From Oppiella nova (lineage: Eukaryota > Arthropoda > Arachnida > Sarcoptiformes > Oppiidae), in NCBI GenBank assembly GCA_905397405.1, contig CAJPVJ010000253.1, positions 1 to 30,299 on the forward strand: 30,299 nt of DNA, given 5' to 3'. Under the pieces are notes generated by a model. It was not told the origin of the DNA. It was given only the letters and a program-made list of their open reading frames with translations, and made no database searches. A program made the position numbers and the translations under genes. Below are positions 23,244 through 30,299 of the stretch, in pieces. Every line of letters starts with the position of its first letter. Within the stretch, counting starts at the first letter, position 1.

Positions 23244-23368
23244 AATCCTGGAAATGCGTAAAGAGAAGAGTAGAGACGCCGCCCGTTCCCGTCGGGGCAA
23301 AGAAAATCACGAGTTTTATGAGCTAGCTAAAATGCTACCATTACCAGCAGCCATTACTTCCCAATTAG
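23244..23368 (+). CDS. trh: trh exon 3 (basic region, helix 1, loop of bHLH)
   Basis: The exon enters in phase 2 after GGACAG and reads R-ILEM, then [17 protein letters not shown], then [20 protein letters not shown]. It leaves in phase 1 at TTAG|GTAATG. The AARSRR-type basic region is the DNA-contacting segment of Trh/NPAS1/NPAS3 proteins. The helix and loop text, with [12 protein letters not shown] completed by exon 4, is the family signature. These residues let Trh, paired with Tango/ARNT, bind ACGTG-type sites (known for the family). One visible difference is His after KEN where I recall Tyr in fly Trh. The frame is also open upstream to an ATG at 23206, so an alternative transcript could start there. 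Confidence 0.95.
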
Positions 23369-24112
23369 GTAATGCATTATTAGGTAAATATGAGTCGGCG
23401 TTTGTATATTGACTACCATTTATTACCCAAAGAATCACATGAAACTAATCATATATTTAGTCTAATATTTGAATATATTGTTCGCGTTTATTAATAATAA
23501 CATTTGAATAATGAATTGAATGAAATAAATTAAAAGCAAACGCTTGACTATTAGTTGGTAATACAATGTAAGAGGTTATGGTTTGTCGTGTAAAATCATG
23601 TTTGGATTTAGTTTACGCTAGTATAATTAGGGATGTTATTAATGTAACCGTAATTTTAGTTTTTTTTATGAATTAGATATGATTCGTGATCATATTTCCT
23701 AATTTTTATAATGAAAATTAAAATATTGTCATTTTGTGTAAGTAGTAAAGTATAAATTTTTATAATTAGCATAAGTTTTAGCTTATGGAAAGTTTTGTGA
23801 TAATTTTTACACAGAATTTAATAATTGTAATATATTTATTACTGTGATAGGCTACTATTTCTACGTTCAAAGCAATGGTTTTATGCAAAATTCATTGAAA
23901 ACTAACACATGAATTGCAATAAATAATCTCTAAAATAGTTATTTGGTTTGTTTTTTGGTTTATTACTTCAAACTTTCACTTCCATTCTCTCTCTCTCTCT
24001 CTCTCTCTCTCATTATCTATGTATAACTAAACATATTTAAGTAGTATTTAAAAATCTGTACCCATAACTGATAGTATGATTGTGTATTTTCTTGTCGCAT
24101 GTATTTTGACAG
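23369..24112 (+). other. trh intron 3
   Basis: A 744-base AT-rich intron between the two bHLH exons, splitting the Asp codon that follows SQL. It contains a CT tract at 23986-24011 and nothing else of note. Confidence 0.9.
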
Positions 24113-24238
24113 ACAAAGCGTCGATAATAAGACTTACGATAAGTTACTTAAAATTGCGTGACTTCTCGTCCAATGGTGAGCCCTCATGGAATATGGGGAA
24201 CGGTAGCAACAACTCTACCCTTAAGATAAGCAAATCAT
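24113..24238 (+). CDS. trh: trh exon 4 (helix 2 of bHLH and linker)
   Basis: The acceptor TTTTGACAG is followed by the rest of the Asp codon, then [17 protein letters not shown], which completes helix 2 of the dimerisation domain. Next comes [18 protein letters not shown] and LKISKS, a polar linker to PAS-A that is less conserved. The donor is CAT|GTGAGT at 24238, phase 1, giving Cys when joined to exon 5. The frame stays open into the intron for about 30 codons, but that part is not conserved and is read as intron. The helix text separates this protein from ARNT and HIF partners and fits Trh/NPAS1/3. Confidence 0.93.
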
Positions 24239-27122
24239 GTGAGTTATCATATAATCGTTTTTGTTGCTTTTTTTACTTTACTCAATTTTGTTGTTTCACA
24301 AAACACTGTGTAATTATTGTTGTTATTTAGCTATTCATACAAATACTTAACACGAAAATTATGTTTTTGCGTTCAAATAGTATGCAAAACGAAATGCAAA
24401 ACGATTTGACTCCAGAATTGTCAATAGTTTTACCACTTTTTGCGATAAGAATTCTCGTATTTTTCTCTATATTTCTCTCTCGTATATAGAGTTTGAAAAA
24501 AGTTTTTGGGTTTGGAATCCAAACTTTGGATTTATAATTAATTCATGAATTTTAAATTTTCTTTTCTCTCGTTTTACTTCATTTTTCTAATCAAATAATA
24601 TTTTTATTGCTTTTTTTCGTTGGGTTTAAATTTCATTTTCATTGCGAAACCGTATGACAGAATATTTTAATAAACTACTTGCAAAATTTATTATAACATA
24701 TTTAAGCTATACTTTTGAAGGTTTAAGAATATATTTTCATAAACTATATTATAATTAAGCGCAAACTTATGGGCGAAATATCATATCATAAAGGCTTATT
24801 ACATATCACATAAAAGTGATGAAGGCTTATACCCTACGCTATACTAACTGTTGTTTCAGAGACAAAAAAGTACACTGAATCAAAACACATTTTGTTTGTT
24901 ATATTAAACCGAGTATAATATTGGGTATCGACTGCGAAAATCTAATGAGTTTTTTGTTCACTAATATTATTGCTCACAAAACCGTAATAATACACAAAAA
25001 TATATATAAATATATGGAAAAAATCGGTTATTTTTTTTGTCGTGGAGTGTGAGACAAAAAACTCATTTGGATTTATTTCTACTCCATTGGCATCGATAAG
25101 ACCGACAATTTATTTTGATGTCATACACCAGCACTGGTAGGCCAGGCACTAGTCGATCGACTCCCGACTATACTCTATATATCGGTTACATTAAGTCAAT
25201 ATACGGCTCACAATAACTATATTCTAAAGGCTATGAATACTTATTTATTGAAACAATATGTGGAAAGGGATGTTTGATAGTGAGTGAGAGAGCACTGGGA
25301 GGTTGCGAGAGAGTGGGGGAGAACACGAGTGTGAGTACTGGGAGTGAGAGCCATAGGGTGATGGTGTGGGACACGGAGAATGTCATGCAATTTATATCGT
25401 ATATAACTTACATATAGTGTCAATGGAGTGTATTGTATTTGGGGAATGGTAGCTCACATAAGATGATGATATACATAGCTCTCTCTCTCTCTCTCTCTCT
25501 CTCTCGCACTCTTTGCACATAGTATTAGGGTTTACCGCTTGTATGACAGTGAGAGCGGCCCTAAAAAGGATTTACTAACTTGATTATGATTGATAGGGAC
25601 CAGCGATGTTGACATTTCCACAAATAATCGAGTTATTAACGCCTCACCGCCTATTGACGCCCGACTATATTGAATGAGAGGGCACCGGGAGGCACAGGCA
25701 TAGGCATGGGGAGAGAGTGTGGGAGAGGGAGATACAGGCATTGGAGAAGCAAAATATTTTATATATTAGACTGAGTAGTGAAACGAAACGCCGAAAATTG
25801 GCCCACAATTGATATATAGTTGTATTTATTATTATTATAGCGATATTCTGTTGTATGTATTGTTAGTCATAGAGAAACACAATAACTATAATCAGGCGAA
25901 ACCTTTTGCATTAAGTTTTGGTTTCGGATTAGGTTTTGTTGGGATATTTTTGGGGTTAAAACTAATAGTTTTGGGAATACTGTATGTGTGGTGTATCTCT
26001 CTCTCTCTCTCTCTCCCGTTCCCTTTCGACACATTACGAGTCTATCAATGAATTGTGTGCTGGCATTGAATTTATGATGAATTTATCCGCAAATCTATTT
26101 TAATTTAACTTTTAGTCCATATTATAGCCCATAAATAATAATAACTTCATCCATATATTGGATTTATACTCATAAATAGGTTTATAATAACAATCATAAT
26201 AATGCCATTAAATGAGCAAAATTATCATAAATTTTCACTCAAGCATAGTTAATATAATTTTAATTTTAAAAAAGCAAAAAACAATTTTTAATAAGTTTGC
26301 AATTCACGGCTCAGTTTGTCGTAATGCACTTCATTAGTGAAGTCTAGCATTAATTGATATAATTATTTAATTCAGACAACAAAATAGTGTTACTTTTTTC
26401 TATCAGCGCTATTCCTATGTATCAAATCTGTGGACAAAATGCTATTCATTGGCAGTTAATTCGGTCCACAAATAGTCATTACTAGTGGAAAGCCTACTGT
26501 ATATTTGTCTGTGTGTCGCTGACATCGACATCAAATTAGGCGCCCGTATTGTGTGTCCCCAACGGTTTGGACGGCGAGCAGGTCTTTAATGTCAGAGAAT
26601 CAGAGCTTCCTTTCCATTCCCATCCTCTCCATCCCTATCCTAATAGTCAGCGTCTCGTCGACGACCGGCGCTCTCCTCTTCCTCTTCGTTGACTCTGACT
26701 TCGTTTTTGGGCTATAATTTCCTCCGCTCTCTCTTGTTATCAGCCTTTTTCTCGACCCAAACAATCAGTGGAGACACAGAATAAATGAATAAATGATTCA
26801 ATGATTCGTTAAAATTAAAGACAATCTACAGAACTCTCTCTCTGTCTCTCTCTCTCTCCAAACTATTCTCAATCATCTCAACAAATATAACAAATATACA
26901 CTAAATTAAAGGAAATTACTCGCTATAGAAATGATAGAATAAATAATTATAAGAATATATAATGAATCCAATTGTCACACAGAATATTGTTTACTAGACT
27001 TCTATACCAAATGATAAGACCACAGAATACACAGTGTTTTGTTACAACAAAATTGAAACTCCTTTCCAACATTTAATCATAAAATGCAATACAAATATAA
27101 CCCCCTTATATTTGTCTATTAG
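24239..27122 (+). other. trh intron 4
   Basis: A 2.9 kb AT-rich intron with a GC-richer, CpG-containing patch at about 26515-26760 that could be regulatory. Repeats are CT tracts at 25479-25505, 25996-26015 and an interrupted one at 26834-26858. GA/GT-rich single-strand-biased stretches occur at 25260-25380 and 25670-25740. No coding exon was recognised. Confidence 0.75.
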
Positions 27123-27253
27123 GCAACATGTTTGATTTGCACCAGGGTACTCATATTCTACAATCACTGGATGGCTTTGCGTTTGCATTGGGACACGACG
27201 GCCGGTTCCTCTACATCTCGGAGACGGTGTCTATCTATTTAGGACTGAGTCAA
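27123..27253 (+). CDS. trh: trh exon 5 (start of PAS-A)
   Basis: After the acceptor TCTATTAG the exon completes a Cys codon and reads [20 protein letters not shown], then [20 protein letters not shown], then LSQ. It ends in phase 0 at CAA|GTAATT. The HILQSLDGF and [18 protein letters not shown] segments are the hallmark first strands and helices of the PAS-A domain in Trh and NPAS1/3. PAS-A supports dimerisation with Tango/ARNT and target specificity (family knowledge). The donor lacks the usual G before GT, but the phase and next exon confirm it. Confidence 0.95.
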
Positions 27254-27969
27254 GTAATTATGACATCCACTTCCCTATCGTCTCCCTCCTTATCTATCTA
27301 TCCTATCATTACTATCCTCTTACACATAATGCGTGTAATTATTATATTTTCGTTAAAATAAATTTAATACTAATTTATATTATAGTAAAAAAGAGGAGCA
27401 AAATATTAAATAAATAAAAAATATATAATAAAAACTAAAATCTCCGCCAATTTATAGCCATTTCCGCTCTCTATTAGTTAAATACGAGTATTTAAAACGA
27501 CTTTTTTTTCGCTGTCTGTCCCTCTCTTTCCTCTTTTTCTTATCGTTCGCTTTAATAATTAGAAAATAAATATAAAAAGCGATCAAAAAATATATTATAC
27601 TATAATTAAGTCGAGAAAAATAAGATAACGTATGAAAAAAATGTGTTTAAATTATTTGCCCGTCAGATGAGCTAAGACTTCGCGGACAGGAAAATGATTT
27701 GGAAATAAAAATAAAATACTTTTAAAGCATTTCTGTTGCTAACGATTTCTAACCCAATTATACCTATAATTTGCTTCTCATTGAGCGGTAGTAGCGGTGA
27801 TATCATCGCCAAAAATCTTCACTCGTATTCACTTGTTATCACTTTATATACTCTCTGTTGTCTTAAGTGTTTGTATATATATTTTTGATAATAAAAACCA
27901 AAAACTTTATTTTCTCTCTCAATCTGATCCCTTATCTCTCCCTGTGCTCGGGCACCGGCACACAAATAG
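27254..27969 (+). other. trh intron 5
   Basis: A 716-base AT-rich intron in phase 0 inside PAS-A. Nothing else is visible in it apart from short T- and CT-rich runs. Confidence 0.92.
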
Positions 27970-28042
27970 GTCGAGATGACAGGCTCGAGTGTTTTTGATT
28001 ATACCCATCAACAAGATCACGCAGAACTGGCTGAGCAATTAG
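27970..28042 (+). CDS. trh: trh exon 6 (PAS-A core)
   Basis: This short exon of 73 bases begins after CAAATAG and reads [20 protein letters not shown] and then AEQL. It leaves one base (phase 1) at TTAG|GTATGT. This is the conserved central PAS-A segment in which the family has a VEMTGSS-FDY-H--DH-E-AEQLG pattern. All the landmark residues are present. The exon continues directly from the SQ ending of exon 5 and into the G of exon 7. Confidence 0.95.
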
Positions 28043-29091
28043 GTATGTCCTCTCGTATATGTGTGTATTGGTTAATACGTGGATAACGTTAGGTGTCATG
28101 TAATCGTACTTCGCATGCAAAACAACACACAGAATATTAAATGCAAAAGTGTTTCACTTGTTTATGTCATTTCGTATGCCTATCGAGGAAGTGATACCCC
28201 CTCTCGACAAGGAAGTGATGGAAAGGGCTCTCATCTCACTCTTTGCTCTCTCTCTCTCTCTCCTTTCAATATTCAATTCTCGCAAATGTTTTCTATATAA
28301 ATGTATGCATTTTATACTCAAAATAAATACTAAACAATAATAATAAACAGCAAAATAAGAGCAAAGAATTTTCATTCGGTATTCATATCCGACTACTCAT
28401 CGCACACATAGAGATTGTATGGGAAAAAAGCGTTACATTCACTGAATTTTAAGTTAACAAAAATTTCTCTCTCTTTCTATTACTCACAGCCTAAGCATTG
28501 ACTTTAAAAATGTAAACACAATTAGTTGTGTAAATACTAAACAAGTAGAATAAGAATGGAATATAAAATACTAAACCAAAACTCAACAAAAAAAGTTTTA
28601 TAACATTTATTTATTGTACGGAATATTTTTGGTTTTACTTTTTTCGTATGTACTATAAAACCGCAGAGAATTATATGTCTGGCTCTGTGTTTGTAAGTAG
28701 TTAGGAATTCCTATCCCATACCCACCCAACCCACTGGTATTTACTGTTTTAAAAGCTAAAAAGTTTTTTGTTTTCCTAGACATCATACATATACTCACCG
28801 CACATAATGTTTATATAACAGAATCAAAACAATAAATGTTTTCTTTAAGTTAAACCGGAATTAAGAGTTTATTTCGGAATCAAAACATTGATATTCTTTG
28901 TGTTGTTTTTCAAATTCATGACATTTAATGTCATAAAATAAATATCTTATCGTTTCGTGCATTTGAATAACAAATCACATAAAATACATACAAATTCTTA
29001 ATGCCTTGAAAAGTATCCACAAAAAAATTCATCAAACATTTCGCTAACTACCTATTAAATTATATTAACCACTGTATCACCAAACAAAAAG
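28043..29091 (+). other. trh intron 6
   Basis: A 1049-base AT-rich intron with a CT tract at 28246-28262 and two A-run/G/T-run motifs (28586-28597 region and 28758-28769). The acceptor, AAAAAG, has a weak pyrimidine tract. Confidence 0.9.
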
Positions 29092-29536
29092 GTCTTAACG
29101 TGAGCACATCCGGTGGTCATCAGCTATCATCGTCACCACTGCCACCGGCATCCGTGGGCTCCAGTGCGAGCAATGAGTCCGATTCCGGAACACCCTATAG
29201 TAACTCTCACTCGCATATTACGACCACCGGGTCTAACGACACGATGGAAAGGCAGTTCTGCATCCGCATGAAGTCTACGCTCACCAAAAGGGGGTGTCAG
29301 CACTTCAAGTCCAGTGGCTACCGGGTCATACATATCATCGCTCACCTCAGGCCTGAGATCCCTGGCCCGCAGCACCAGCAGCAGCGACGGGACACGAATG
29401 GACACACAAAGATCATAGGGATGGTAGCCGTGGCCATCGCACTGCCCCCTCCCTCTATCAATGAGCTTAGGCTGGAGCCGGATATGTTTGTCACGAGACT
29501 TGGCCTCGACTTTAGAATAGCTCACTGCGAGCCCCG
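29092..29536 (+). CDS. trh: trh exon 7 (PAS-A serine-rich loop and second half)
   Basis: The exon enters in phase 1 (G completed as Gly) and reads LNVSTSGGHQ and a Ser/Pro/Thr-rich loop of about 45 residues. Then come MERQFCIRMKSTLTKRG, CQHFKSSGYRVIHIIAHLRP, a Gln/Arg-rich insert (EIPGPQHQQQRRDTNGHTK), and IIGMVAVAIALPPPSINELR followed by LEPDMFVTRLGLDFRIAHCE. It leaves in phase 2 at CCCCG|GTATGT. The RMKSTLTKRG and MVAVAIALPPPS-NE-RLE-DMFVTR blocks are strong Trh/NPAS1/3 signatures. The serine-rich loop before them is also typical. CQHF seems to carry one residue more than the CHF I recall from fly Trh. This is the largest coding exon here and the richest in GC. Confidence 0.95.
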
Positions 29537-30181
29537 GTATGTGGTCTGACATTTTGATTGATGTCTAGATAACAGATATATTTTTTATAAAGTTTTTGTT
29601 GCTTGTTATTAGTTTAATAGGAAAATTTCATTTTTATTTTTCCAAATTTCTGCGTTTTAATGACTTTTTACTTTTATACCTTATTTTGTGACATAAAATA
29701 GTCGTTTGAATGACAAAGAAATTATTAGTTTGTTTTGTTTGCTTTTAATGTCAAAATCTTTGGGAGCAATTTGTTGATTGAGTGACTGCAGAGTCAGATA
29801 ATTGGATGTCATTCCCGTATGTCTGGCTATTTATGTGAAAATGTAAAACTTGTTTTCCCCGTAAAATCATAAAAATTATTATTAGAAATAGTTGTTGTGT
29901 TAATAATTGTTTTTCGAGAGAAATTTTATAATAAGTTTTTATAATTAGAGATAAAAAGTTTTTGTTTGATTCCGTGATTAAAGTGAATATTCTTTAGAAA
30001 TATTCATAAAAATAATAAGATTTCTCTCTAAACTAATAACAATTGATATTAAAAGCAAAACAAAAAGTTGTAAAACCTATTCATGTATTTTATATCACTA
30101 CACTTAAGAATATGTTATTGCCGTCTATATTACCGAACATATAATTAACGAGGTACATTTTGTCATTAATTTCTGTAACAG
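29537..30181 (+). other. trh intron 7
   Basis: A 645-base AT-rich intron in phase 2 between PAS-A and PAS-B. Only A-run/G/T-run motifs (29953-29963) are visible. Confidence 0.92.
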
Positions 30182-30288
30182 TGTATCAGATCTGCTGAAC
30201 TACACATCGGATGAGCTGACGGGCCGTAACATGTATTCACTAATTCACGGACAGGACGTGATTCACATTCGTAAAAGTCATTTAGATT
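30182..30288 (+). CDS. trh: trh exon 8 (start of PAS-B)
   Basis: After TTCTGTAACAG the exon completes Arg and reads VSDLLNYTSDELTGRNMYSL and then IHGQDVIHIRKSHLD. It ends in phase 1 at GATT|GTAAGT, eleven bases before the window ends. The VSDLL-Y---EL-----YSL-H--D---IRKSH-D pattern is the opening of the PAS-B domain of Trh/NPAS proteins. The rest of PAS-B, the PAC motif and the C-terminal transactivation region must lie beyond 30299. The gene is therefore partial only because of the window edge. Confidence 0.94.
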
Positions 30289-30299
30289 GTAAGTATCGG

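Larger units (their letters stand above)
4554..30299 (+). other. trh: trachealess-like bHLH-PAS gene, 5' part (gene span)
   Basis: This is the span of one gene, from the first candidate coding exon to the window edge; the 3' part is missing. Eight coding exons join with GT/AG boundaries and consistent phases. Assembled in order they give an N-terminal His/Ala/Tyr-rich segment, a bHLH domain, a complete PAS-A domain with a serine-rich loop, and the first part of PAS-B. This is the family order for Trh/NPAS1/NPAS3. Introns are about 3.1 kb or more, 14.7 kb, 0.74 kb, 2.9 kb, 0.72 kb, 1.05 kb and 0.65 kb. In Drosophila, Trh pairs with Tango and controls tracheal and salivary-duct fate; a similar nuclear role here is inferred. 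A Sim-type protein is less likely: the helix 1 and loop text and the serine-rich insertion in PAS-A are of Trh/NPAS type. Confidence 0.9.

Noticed and set aside
24239-24330. Exon 4 extending into the following open frame
   Set aside because: The donor CAT|GTGAGT joins exon 5 in phase and the extension is Phe/Cys-rich and unlike the family.
298-28262. CRISPR array or phased repeat unit
   Set aside because: The recurring units are simple dinucleotide tracts at irregular spacing in a eukaryotic genome.
29133-29552. Minus-strand frame of 139 codons
   Set aside because: It is the antisense shadow of exon 7, whose plus strand is clearly PAS-A.
1-30299. Transposable elements
   Set aside because: No terminal repeats with target duplications, and no transposase or reverse-transcriptase motifs, could be recognised by eye. 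Short non-autonomous elements cannot be excluded.

Overview
This window is eukaryotic nuclear DNA carrying the 5' half of one spliced gene on the + strand. The protein is a bHLH-PAS transcription factor of the Trachealess/NPAS1/NPAS3 family, best called trachealess (trh). Its bHLH and PAS-A segments read closest to arthropod Trh. Together with long AT-rich introns and abundant (CT)n microsatellites, this points to an arthropod; a chelicerate such as a mite is a guess I cannot prove from sequence. No bacterial, organellar, tRNA, rRNA, CRISPR or intact transposon sequence was seen.

Layout. 1-3690 is AT-rich non-coding DNA with microsatellites. 3691-4553 is GC-richer and holds several ACGTG cores; it is probably the promoter and 5' UTR. 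4554-5946 is an unusual tandem duplication around the first coding exon. Exon 2 is at 8458-8541. A 14.7 kb intron follows, with several GC-richer islands that may be regulatory. The conserved body is then exon 3 (23244-23368, basic region and most of the HLH), exon 4 (24113-24238, end of HLH), exon 5 (27123-27253), exon 6 (27970-28042) and exon 7 (29092-29536), which together form PAS-A, and exon 8 (30182-30288, start of PAS-B). Every junction obeys GT/AG, and the codon phases (2,2,1,1,0,1,2,1) join without a frameshift. About 400 residues are encoded before the gene runs off the right edge; the rest of PAS-B and the C-terminal region lie outside.

The most striking observation is at 4554-5264. 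The 129 bases at 4554-4682 are the exact base-by-base complement, in the same left-to-right order (not the reverse complement), of the 129 bases at 5136-5264: 129/129 by eye. No known DNA rearrangement makes such a parallel complement. The block begins exactly at the start of each copy of the duplicated unit (unit 1 4554-5135, unit 2 5136-5946). After the block both units continue in the same orientation with a few percent divergence. The second copy reads as a His/Pro/Ser-rich peptide in frame with the exon; the first has a stop in that frame. The simplest reading is a data-processing or assembly error, perhaps two haplotypes placed in tandem. If raw reads confirm it, it would be without precedent.

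In arthropods Trh acts in the nucleus as a heterodimer with Tango (ARNT) on ACGTG-type sites and specifies tracheal and salivary-duct fates. That role is inferred here from homology.
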